This document shows positions 10,001 through 22,000 of a stretch of 64,000 nt of DNA, one piece after another; position 1 is the first letter of the stretch; each line of letters begins with the position of its first letter. Source of the stretch: Nelumbo lutea (Eukaryota > Streptophyta > Magnoliopsida > Proteales > Nelumbonaceae). The stretch covers positions 44,548,222 through 44,612,221 of the forward strand of contig JAKGHH010000002.1 in assembly GCA_022828595.1 (NCBI GenBank), read 5' to 3'. The notes beneath the pieces are model-generated. The model was not told where the DNA came from. It saw nothing but the letters and a program-made list of their open reading frames with translations, and ran no database searches. The translations under genes were made by a program, and so were the position numbers.

Positions 10001-13000
10001 CGCTGTAAACTTTCTTTTCCTAGTCTGAGGTGCCTTTCCTTTGGGCAGGCTGTATTGTAATATCATTCTGATTATCATGAATAAACTTTCAATCATTTAT
10101 AAAAAAAACTTGCAAAAGAAAAGGTCTTTTTTGTGTCTATCCCCAAACTGGTGTATTTTATGCAAAACCCATAGTGAGGACTACTACCACTCACTGATTT
10201 CCTGCCCTTTCGCTATAGCTCTGTGGGATTGGATTTTTTATTGTTTGGTTGTTGGTGGGTTCTACCATTGGAAGTAAAGTTGTTGTTTAGCTCGTCTATC
10301 TTTGTCTTCCCAGCAGAAAAGGGGAAATGTATGTGGGAATGCCTTGGAGCAGCTACATTGTGTACTATTTGGGAAGAAAGGAATGCTAGAACTTTTCTTG
10401 ACAAGGAGAGAACCTTTTCAGCAGTGAAGGAGTGTATATTAATAAGAGCTATACATTGTCTGAGAACCCTAGACTCATTTAATCCTTTTTCCTTTGCTGA
10501 CTTTTGGAGAAGCTAGGCTATAATAGCTAACTTATCCTCTGTAGAGAAGATGGGCCGAATGGCCCATAGGCTGTTTTATTCTTTTATTCTTTCTTACTGT
10601 TTATGTTCTTGTCTGTAATGGGCCTTACTCTGTCCCAATCCTTTCTATGTTATGTTTAGTGTAAAATCTATCCCAACTAAGGTCCTACTTGTAATTATTC
10701 AAAATTTATCTTAATAAAATAGTGTTAGGGTGTTAGAGAGAGAGTAATGTTCGAAACTCTCATTCTCTAAACCCTCATTGCCGAACTCTCAAGGTCTGTT
10801 TTCTTCATGGTATCAGAGCATGCCTGAACTTCAGTATTCTAGGGCTGGAAGATTCAGCTCATGTTGCCTGATTCTTGGAGGTCATTGGAAGTTGCCCAAG
10901 ACTCAAATTTCTTGGAGAAGTGATTCGGTGGCCAGGAAGAATCAGAGAAAAAAAAGGGGAAACAGTTCGGTTCCTGATTTGAAGGTTAAATATTGTAAGT
11001 TGTGCTCAGACTTCTGGGTTATTTTTTCTATTCTGGACTATTAAGTTCCTTTGGAAACAAGACAGCTATTCGGCTATCCTCTGATCAGGTTTAATCCAGA
11101 GATTTCTGGATTGTTTTTTTCATTTCTTTTCTGGACTGTCAAGTAGCCAAAATACCTCTAAAATCAGTACTGTTGTTTATTGTTCTTTTTGGATTGTTTT
11201 TTGGGCCCCTGTACAGACTATTCTTTATGGTTGTTTTCACCATTGGCAGTGTGGTCTTCTCTACTGCCCACTCTGTGTTTGTAAAAAGGTCTCTTCATCA
11301 GTAGGGACTTGTAGAGAAGATGGGCTGAATGGCCCATAGGCTGTTTATTCTTTTTTGTTATTTATGTTTTTCTGTAATGGGCCTTATTAATGGGCCCATC
11401 CTGTCTATATTAAGTTCTTTGTAATTCTTGCCCAACTAAGGGCCTCCTAGTAATTATTCAAATCTATCTTAATAAAATAGTGTTAGGGTGCTGAGAGAGA
11501 GTATGTTCGAAACTCTCATTCTCAAACCCATTGCCGAAGTCTCAAGCTCTCATCTCTTCAGTTTTCTTCATGGTATCAAAGCAGGCCTGAACTTCAATAT
11601 TCTAGGGCTGGAAGCTTAGGCTCGTGTTGCTTGATTCTTGGAGGTCATTGGAAGTGCCCAAGACTAAAATCTCTTGGAGAAGTGATTTGGTGACTAGGAA
11701 GAATCAGAGAAAAAAAAAAGAAGGGGAACAACTCGGTTCTGGTTTGAAGCTCGAAACTATAAGTTGTGCTCAGATTTCTGGGTTATTTTCTTAGGTATTT
11801 GGACTGTTGAAGTGTCCGAAACTTTCTGGTTGTTCTGTACTACCTTCGGCTGCCATTGAATCTGGTTTAACCCAGAAATTTCTGGGCTGTTTTCACTTCT
11901 TGGACTGTCAAAACTGCCAAAACATCCTTGTAACAAGGGTGTAGATTGTTACTTATATTTGGCTGTTTTGGGGGGGTTGTACGAACTGTTCTTGAGGCCT
12001 TTTTTCTTTTTTTGACAGTGGGGTTGTCTCTATTGCCCACACTGTGTTTGTAAAAAGGCTTTTTTAGCAATACCAATTGGTATTTACTCTTCTTGGTTAT
12101 TTCTTTGGTGGTTACCTTGAAGTCCAGATTTGAAAAGGTACTTCGGCTGAGTGCTCAGTGCCTAGAAGTTTCTGATTACTTCTTGAAGGCTGAACTCAGT
12201 GTATTGCCTTCTTGTGGTCGGCTGAACTCAGTGTATTGCCTTCTTGTGGTCGACTGAACTGAGTTCTTGCTTGTCCTCATTCAGTATACTTGTAGAAGTC
12301 ATCTGAAATCATATTTGAAGTGGTTACATGATGTACTCCTCAGAGTTTGAAAACAAAAGTGGTGCTGAATATACAGTCAAACTAGATGGAACTAATTATC
12401 TGGCATGGTCACAATCAGTAAAGATTTATGTATGTAGTAGAGGAAAGTGGGGGTTCATTTCTGGGAGTAAGAAGGTTCCCCCAGAAGATGATCTATCCTA
12501 CAAGGTTTTGGGGTGATGTTCTTCTTACTGCTACCTACCTTATAAACCGTATGCCATCAAGGGTTTTGGGGTTTAAGTCTCCCTTCAATCTCCTTCATCC
12601 GGACAAGGACTTTTTTCCTATTCCTATTCGTGTCTTTGGCTGCACCTATTATGTACATGTTCCAAGTGTCCAAAGGCATCAATTTGAACCCAAAGCTCAA
12701 AAGTGTATCTTCTTTGGTTATTCCCCCCCACAGAAGGGTTATTGTTGTTTTGATCCAAAGACTAGTACTCGGTATGTCTCAATGGATGTCACATTTTATG
12801 AGCTTTCCCTCTTTCATGGTTCCTCTCCAGAAGGACATTGTCCACGGGGGGAGGATTTGTCACAAGTGTTTGCTCTTCCTCTTCTTGTCCCTCTTGAGTC
12901 TCTTGATGTGTCTGCTTCTCCTTCAAATGTATCAAGGGTGGATCAGTCATTCCATTCTCCCTATCACAGTGTTCTTCCCTCTTTACCTCCTCGTCCTATC

Positions 13001-16000
13001 CTCAATCCCAAGGTGTATCAAAGGCAAAGATCCAGAAATGTGTAGGTTGTTTCTCCTACAATAAATGAGCCTCATACACTTTCAGTCACAGAAGAGACAA
13101 TAGGTACTGTTTCAACACCTTTGGAGTCATCCTTCCCTGACCTTGATATTCCCATTGCTGTTAGGAAAGGAAAACGGAAGTGCACTGCACACCGCATTTC
13201 CATGCACCTTTCTTACAGTTTGCTTTCACCTTCATACTTTGCCTATCTCTCTTCTGTTGCTTCTAGCCCTATTCCCAGGTCTGTGTCAGAAGCTCTTAAG
13301 ATTCCAGAATGGAGGGATGCTATGAGATCTGAAATCGATGCCTTACACAAGAATGACACATGGGAAGTGGTGGATTTGCCTGAAGGGAAGGATCTAGTCG
13401 GTTGCAAGTGTGTCTTTACTATCAAATACCGAGCTGATGGCACCATTGAGAGGTACAAGGCCAGGCTGGTTGCAAAAGGCTATACACAGACATATGGGAT
13501 TAATTATTTGGAGACCTTTGCACTTGTTGCCAAGATGACATCTGTGAGGGTTCTTCTATCTTTAGCTGCTCACTTTGACTGGCCCCTTTATCAATTGGAT
13601 GTGAAGTAGGTGATTCAACAAGGGCTGAGTTGTTGGCTAATGTATAAGGGATTCAGATTGCCAACCAGCTCGGATAGAAAAGCTACTGATTGAAGGAGAC
13701 TCTAAGGTGATTGTGGGTTGGTTGCTGAACCCTGATTCAGTTACTTGGAGCTATAAGGATCTTATGAAAAAATTTAAATGGTTAACAGGACACATGGCGA
13801 TTCACTGATAAAAAAAAGGACACATGACAATTAGAGCCCAATGGGTGGGTGGGTAGGTCGACAAATGCTTTTGCTGACTTCCTTGCCAAACAAGGGGTAT
13901 CTACTGATTGAAGGAGACTCTAAGCTGATTGTGGGTTGGTTGCTGAACCCTGATTCAGTTACTTGGAGCTATAGGGATCTTATGAAAAATTTTAAATGGT
14001 TAATAGGACACATGACAATTCACTGAAAAAAAAAAGGACACATGACAATTAGAGCTCAATGGGTGGGTGGGTAGGTCGACAAATGCTTTTGCTGACTTCC
14101 TTGCCAAACAAGGGGGTATCTAGGGAAGAGCTGTTTTGGGTAAGCTTGTAATTTTTCTCTTGTTTTTTCTTGTCTTTCTGTAATATCTAGGAGAGGTTGC
14201 ACCTCATGCCTCTCTCCAAGGGATGCTTGTAACCACTTATTCTATTTGATTAATGAAATTATCTTTCAATTAACAAAAAAGAAAAAAAATAAATAAAGGA
14301 TATACCTCATAGATTGCTTTCCAAGGAGAGGAGGAGTTTGCATTGGGGGCTACCTTTGCATAATTGCATCCTAGCCATTGTCCAACTGACCATGTATGCT
14401 TTCAATCACCTTGTGCCAAAGCCTATTTCTTTCTAAGGGAAACTTTCAAAGCCACTTTCCTAGAAGAGTTGAGTTCTTTTGGAGTAGATTGCCTAAACCA
14501 AGTCCACCCTCTTCTTTGAATTACTAACTTGTTCCCATTTCACCAAGTGATCTTTCTTTCCATCCTCTGGTTCCCACAATTAGCTTTTCTACTAGCTTCT
14601 TTGGATCTACTAGCTTTTCTAATTGCCTAGCAATTTTAACGGGTATACGGAAAGTGGACAAAAAGTAGATAGGGACAAGGTTCAAAATATCGATATGTAT
14701 CAACCTGTATCAACTTATACATATCGTATTGGGTGCTTCCCGATATGCTCCTACAGAGGGTGTATCGTTTTGACCAGTTCAGGTGGTGGACAGAACTTAA
14801 ACCGGCCCCTCTATTTTTGAGGAGATTCTTTCTTGAGCATGTTCAAGTCTTCCATAAAGGTCCCTATTCTAGTCCTTTATCTTCTCCTTTAATGCTTTTA
14901 ATCTCCTCATAAATCTAACACCCTTTTTTCTACTTCTTGGACTTTCCGCATTCCACTAGGATTTTACTCCTTCCATGAATTGGGGATCTTCCAGCCACAT
15001 ATTCTCAAACCGGTAAGGGTGAAGTGCCACCAAACAACAACTCCTGTCCCAAAGAAATTGGACAATAGTTTGAGGTTACCCTAGGTAAGGCTTTAGCTAT
15101 CAAGTTTTCCTACAAACCTTCCCAATCTATCGAGGAAAGAAATCTATCAAGTTCAGAACAAATTGGGATATCTTGGAAATTTGACCAAGTGAAGTCAGTC
15201 TATAGTAGTGTTAGTGGGGGTTCCTTCAACTCAAGGGACTCAATTAAATTATTGAATTTTCTCATATGAGGGTAAAACCTTGTCTTGGTTTGTTTGTTTA
15301 TCCCGAGAATCTTAAAACATTGAAATTCCCCCTAGACACCAAGGTCCCTCCCACAAGCCTCTCACTACGCTCAATTCCTCCCAAAAAGATCCCTCTCCTT
15401 ATAAGAATTAGGGCCATACACATTGGTTAGGACCTAATCCTTACCATAACTTATTGTTTTTAATTTGATTGAGACTGAATGGTTCCCAATGAGTTCTTCC
15501 AAGCATTCCATCTCCTCAGTCTTCCAAATAGTAAGAATTCCTCCTGAAGCTCCCCATGAAGGAGCAAAAGCCCAACTCAAGCCTCTGATTCCCCAGAAAC
15601 TCCTAATCCACCTTCTATCTATTTTTGAAAGTTTGGTTTCTTAAATCATAAAAATATATGGCTTACCTTTCCTTAAAACACTCCTAATCAACCTTCTTTT
15701 CTTTGCACTTCCTAGCCCTCTCACATTCCAGTTGATAATTTTCATGATCAAAGCAGAAAAAGGTCCCTATCAAAACCAATCACCTAACTCTTCTTCCTTT
15801 TTCCCCTCCCTTCAGACTCCTCCTTGTCATAGGTTATTTTTGTTTTCGGCTTTTCCACTTAACTTTTCTTCTTCTTTTTTTTTTGCTTCCTTCCTTCCTC
15901 CCTCCCTCATTTCTTTTCCTTGATTCGAGTACACTTTATCAATTAGAGGTATATTTACAAGCTCTTACTCTTGAAACTTCTCAATTCCATTCCCCGATTC

Positions 16001-19000
16001 AATAGCTTCCCCTCCTGGGCCAACAATCTCAGCACTCCGGATATCCTATCCTCCTTTTCCAGAAGCAAAGTTAGATTTCTATCCACTAGCTCTAGCATTC
16101 TATCCCCCTCTGTATCCTCAAATTCTTCCTGTTTTTTAATATTTGTTTCAGGCAAATTGGCACAAGTGATTTCAGCATTCAAAGTTGACTGGCCTGGAAT
16201 TGGATCTACAAACATAACAGAACAAGAAGGCACAGAATTAGTAAAACAAAGAGGAATGCCTAGATGACTAGAAGAAGGGGCGGAAAGAGGAGGGGATAAG
16301 GGGATAGAAACTCCCTGTTCCAATGTTTTGCAAGCTTCCCCTGTATCAAGCTCTTTTTGTTGGTTTTCCTCTTGAGAAATCCCCATGACAGCATCCTTAT
16401 TCTATTCCTCTTGTACTTCCTCTTGGAAAACACTGGATCTACCATTCTTCCCTAGCCACTGATCCTGTTTCTATACTTGCATTGATAGCACCATCATGTG
16501 CTCTTCAGGTAGAAGTGCCCCCATACTAAATAAAGGGGTGGTCTCTTGTCCGTCTGCTGCCACCAGCTCCTTTGTCTTTTCCGAGTCTTGGTCGTCAAAT
16601 AGTAACTTGGTTCCCAGATTGTCTTCTTCCAAAATTTTACAAGCTTTAGTGGAATCTATGCTGTCGATGCTAGAAGGCTGGTTAATCTCTTCTTCCTCTC
16701 CAAAATCAAAACCTTCCAAGTCCTCCCAATCATTGTCGTCTTCCCAGTCTTCTTTATTTTCCCTGAAATACCTTGGGTTTAGCCTGTCTGGTGTCGTGGA
16801 ACTTTTTGAGTGCACTTGCCTCCAAGCGAGCCCTGAAATCCCTGAAAACCTCCTTTGGTTTCCCACATTAGCACCTAAGGAAGTACCCTTTTGGTTCTGA
16901 TCCTTCTTTGCTTCGTCAGGAAAAGAGGTCGGATTTAATGGGGAAGATGATAGATCTCTGTTAGTGTCTCCTAACCCCAGTTGAACAGTCATGTGATCAC
17001 TTAAATCGTCATGTGCAAGGGTTAGTTTCGGTCCACCCACGAGACCAGGTTTGTTTACCGGCTCAGATTTACTTGGAATTCTTTCCGGTTCAACCTGCTG
17101 TGACAACTTTCCATCTGTTTCATCCTGCTGTGATAACTTTCTGGTCCTGTTTGCTTGCTATTTTTGGAAGCCTATGACCCCTCTTTTTCTTGCCATGATC
17201 GTTGAGCTTTGGCTCCACTTGATTGTTTGCCTGTTTCATCCAATGGCTGAACTCCACACAGGCTTTTCCATGCCATCTCATCATCTTCTACCTTTGTTCC
17301 CTTCCACAGTTTCAAATCCATTTCAATGGCTAACCAGGTGATGTAAACCATTCCATCTACTGTAACCTCTAATTGAGTTCTTCAGATTATTCCTTTTCAC
17401 TCTCAAGCATCTTTAGGGCTTGACTCTTCTTTTCACTCTCAATCCTTCAAGATGAAGGATCTTGGTCCATTGACTTACTTTCTCATTCTTGAAGTCAATA
17501 AGAGCCCTCAGGAATACTTTGTAAATCAGTAGAAATATGCCAGTGACCTGATTAAGATGGCCAATTTTATTGATTCTAAGTAGGTTGATACTCCCTTGTA
17601 ACTCAACTTGAAGTTTAGTAAGAATGATGGATAGCTTCTCCTTGATGCCACCTTATACCGCTAGCTTATTGGCAACCTTATTTATCTCACCATGACCCAA
17701 CCAGATATATGTTGTGCCATACAGATAGCCAGTCGGTTTGTGCCTGCTCCTCGGCAACCTCATTTCTTTGCAATTCTTCAAATCAGAGGATCCTTATCTA
17801 ATGGCCTTTTCTTCTCGTCTTCCTCATCTACTCAGTTGATTGCTTATGCTGATGTTGACTGTTCTAGCATTTAAATCAAAAGGGGGAAACTAGTGTCTAT
17901 TTTATTTAAGTGTGAATGTTGGGGGGTTGTTGAAAAAGAGGGGAAAAAGAAAAGGATCTCCTCCTTTGTTGTTCTGATGAGGCCAAAAAGAAAGAAAGAA
18001 AGAAAAGAAAAAAATAAGATAAAAAAGAGAAAAATGCGAATATATTCTGTATTTGTATGTTTTTTATAGTAGGTTCCAAAATTGTTGTTCTTCAGTAGCT
18101 TTGTTGATAGTTTGGGTCCATGGGCATTTTTATCATTTTATATCTCAGATTCTGGTCAAGGGCAGTCGGGTGCACATCTGTTGGGTTTTAGTCTCTTGGG
18201 TCTTTTTGTAACAAAATTTATCTTTTGGGGGTTTGTTTGAAGTTAGTTTTGTTCTTAAGGAGTTGCTGTGAAAGGAAAACATTCTAGGGGTTTTTGTGTA
18301 AATATTTTAATTGGCTTCTCCAGCAAGCCATTGAGTCGTTTAAAAGAGAAGGGGGCTGTTTCTGTAGGGGTCTTTTGTTCTTTCTCTCTTGTTTGACCTG
18401 TAGCTCAGCCCCAACTAAGGTTTTTAAGTATTGGGAGATTGGGTTTGGACGAACCAACCCATTTAGGCACCTTCCAATTGCATGTAATTTTTTTTTCTAT
18501 CCACATCAAGTGGTATCAAAGCAAGTTCTTTCCTTAGGTTTGCTTCAAATTTCATTGCCTTGTGTTTTGCTATATTATTATGGCTGTAAGGTGTGGACTT
18601 GGTAGGGGCGGTAGAAGACCACAACATGTCACTATAGAGGTTTTCCAAGAGGCTATAAGAGGGCTGCAAGAACAGATTGAGCGTCTTGTTCAACTTGTAG
18701 CTCAAAATGTTGCTAGGGGTGGTGATGTAGCAATTGATTTGGGGTTAGGAAGAAGAAGAAAAGCTCCTAGAGTTGATGAACAGCCCTTGACATTATTAGT
18801 GAAGAATCAAGTGAACACATTGTGCAACTTGAAGGTGATCAACATGAAAGGAATAACAAATAGCGATGGGAAGACCGAATAATGCAAGATTTACAATCCA
18901 ATCAAGGTCATGGTGCTCAACTTCATATTAACGAGTTTGGTGGTGAGTTGGAACCTGAAGAGTTTCTAAATTGGTTAGACAGCATTGAAAATTATTTTGA

Positions 19001-22000
19001 TTGGAAGGAAATGAATGAAGAAAGACAAGTGAAGCTTGTAACCACAAAGATGGTGACGTAGCGGAACTGTTCCAAAAGGAGTTCAGGTTCAGGTTCGAAA
19101 TCCCTAAAAGTCCAACCTGTTTTTGTTGTTCTCAGCTTGGTATTTCTTGTGCCTATTGCTGTATACTTGAAGTGTTGCATGTAATTTATTTATCTTTCCA
19201 CATCGTGTTCTCTTCTTTTTTTCTCTCAAAACCTTTGGTTCTTTTTTGTGTTTCAATGGTTAAACCCTAAAATGAGACATAAGTAGAACAAACATTTTTT
19301 TTTTCTTGATTGAAAGTAGAACGAACATTTTATATATCAATGCCCACACTTATAATCTGGTAGCAATAATGTTATTTAAAGAGGTGTGCCTTGTAATTTT
19401 TGCAATTCAGAATGTAAATTTTTACATTCAATTTACAATGTTAATGAAATTTCTGTTGCCTATCCAAAAACAAAAAACGTTTTCAGTTAGCCCACTATTA
19501 TAGCAGCTTAACAATGGGTAGTTTTCCTTGTTTATACCTGCGCTTTCTTATTCAGATTGAATTCTGGATTAGGGGCTTTGCTAAGGTGGTACAGAGTGAT
19601 TGAAATTTGAACCAAATCCACTAATATTTTGCTCATGAATTAAGTATAGATCGCGTCAAAATCGTTGGATTTGATGGAACATTTTGCGGTGGAACTGCCA
19701 TTAGATTGAGCACAAGGATTGTGGAGACTCATACACTATCTTAATAGAGAGTAGAGATTACCATAAGTGATTTAAAAGGCATGCCTGGGCGCATAGGTGA
19801 GGTGCATTTTAGGGTATACGCCTTGCCTAGGTCCTAGGCTCAACATTTTCAAAAAGCGCATGCTTGGTGCGCCTGATGCGCCTTGCACCTCAGCCCAGGC
19901 ATGTGCCTTTTGAAAATTTTATGTATTTTTTTTTTTTTGAACCTAGTGGCTGGGAGAACCCCCTACTTACTAATGTTGTTCATTCATTCATCCTAATGAA
20001 ATATCTTCTTAAAAGGCAATTAAAATTATAGAATCATTATTTTTTGTATGAGAATTAAGAATTTAAGATCCTATTATAGACTTGTTTGGGCCTTGCCTCG
20101 AGGGGCATGGCACAAAGTCGCTCATAGAATCAGGAATGTATATATTTTACATCATATTAGCTACTTGAAGTAATGCAATTGAAGAAAAAAAGAGATTGTG
20201 GGTTTTACATGCGTGAAAATGTTTGATATGTTTGATTTTATTTTTAAATTTTCATTTGAATACACTTTACATGTTATGCTTATGTATTTTAATTTTAGAT
20301 AATAGGTTTTTTAAATAGTTATTTTGAAATTTAAGTTTATATTTTTTATTAATATTATGTTTAATATTTTTTGATTTGTTGCATTTTTTTTTATTTCTGA
20401 CATTTTTTTTATTTTTTTTGGCATTTTTTGTATTTTTGCGTCTTGATTCAAAAAGGCATGTGCCTTGCCTTGCGCATCGGGTGCAAATTGGCCCTTGTGT
20501 TTTTTTTTTTTTTGCGCGTTGTGCTTTTAAAACACTGATTACCATTCTTATTTTCCTCTATATATGCTGGATTCTTAGACAAATAGATGCAACAATGGAT
20601 GGAGTAACTAGTTCCGTGTCAAACAGTTTTTTTTTTTTTTTTGGGCATATTTCATTAGTGAGAGCTCTATGCCTATCTACTTTTTGTGTTAAGGGTGTGG
20701 TTCCATTTTAGTTTTTTGTATAGCAATATACATCTACAGCCTTCTAAAAGAAATCTTTGACTTCAGGATCTATATAAACTCAATATTTGAAGTTTAACAC
20801 AATTTATTTGATGTATATTATATTCACTATTCTCATCATTATTGCACACTCTTGTTTAGGGTGGATGCTATAATTGTTAAAAGAGCTTTTCTTGCAATTA
20901 TTTACTACTTATATATGCACCTGAATTTTTTTGTCTTGTTTTTAGGTTGGCATTGAAGGCAAAAAGATATTGGTAGGATGCTACTAAAATACCCATGGGT
21001 TGTTTCATCAAGCATTATAGAAAACTATGAGGAAGTCCTCACCTTCTTTGATGCCGAAAAGGTACATATTTAGTTGGGCCAATTTATGTGAATATCTTGA
21101 TATAAATTCAAATTAAGTTTTGTCATCAGAGGCCTAATTAAATTTTCTATATGGTTTAGACTCGAGCTATAATAACATATTAGGTTACTTGGTTCAGGAT
21201 TAAGGTTGTGACCAGAGGTTCGAACAGTACAAAAATTTTATCATTCCTCATGTTCATAGAATTGAGAGTTCCATGGATTTTATTTATTTTTGTAATGGAG
21301 GAGAGGCTTAGTGGGTTAGGAATATGAGGTAGGTAGTGAAGCTTTTTGAGCAGCTTTCAAACCTTAGAATAAATCTTGATAAAAGATGCTTTGTGGGGAT
21401 TAAAGTGGATGATAGTGAATTAGCCTCCTATATAGAAATTTTGGGATGTTCTGGTACGAAGTCTAAGGAGAATAGGTTTTGGAACGTTATTTTAGAATGG
21501 TTCTCTAAGAAATTGGCTGTGGTAGAGGAACTTTATCTCTTAAGGTGGTAGGTTGATCCTCATAAAGTCAACTTTGGCTAATCTCCATGTGTACCTATCA
21601 TTGTTTAAAATCCCATAGGTGGTGGCCAAGAAGATGTAGAAAGTAGTAAGAGATTTTTTATGGGAACCAAGTGGAAGGAGAAAAGATCACTTGGTTAAGT
21701 GGGAAATATTGTGAAGGAAAGGGGAGGGTTAGCATATGGAATGTCAAAAGGAAAATTATGGCTTTACAGGGGAAGTAGTTGTGGAGACTACCTACTGATT
21801 AAGAGAAATTATGACATAATTTGGTGGTAAGTATACATGGTTTATGGACAATGGATGGGATGCTTTCTTATCTCCTAGGGCTACCTGGGATGCTCCTTGG
21901 CAGGTAATTCATGGTGTTCTTGTCTGCCTTAATTGTTTCAGGTATGTTTGTTCTATTAATAGAATTCGGTTTTGGGAGGATCTATGGGCGGGGGAATTTT

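Larger units (their letters stand above)
10540..13608 (+). mobile_element. Rearranged Ty1/copia element with tandem LTR-leader and gag-integrase deletion
   Basis: The order is LTR (10540-10807), leader, second LTR (11310-11570), second leader, gag start at 12328, then integrase, connector and reverse transcriptase up to 13608. There it stops at LINE sequence without a 3' LTR. Each LTR begins TG, ends CA and is followed directly by a primer site (tggtatcagagc at 10808; tggtatcaaagc at 11571). About 2 kb of gag, protease and early integrase is missing between [14 protein letters not shown] and [15 protein letters not shown]. It lies in the sense direction in intron 3. Confidence 0.85.

Noticed and set aside
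13683..14118. CRISPR-like or satellite array
   Set aside because: There are only two 218-bp copies and they encode LINE RNase H. No regular short repeat-spacer array exists in the window.
20946..20985. An alternative acceptor that would rescue the exon-4 frame
   Set aside because: The internal AG sites (after gaag, aaaaag and ggtag) give phase 1 or 2 joins with exon 3, which ends in phase 0, and none restores the frame without losing conserved residues.
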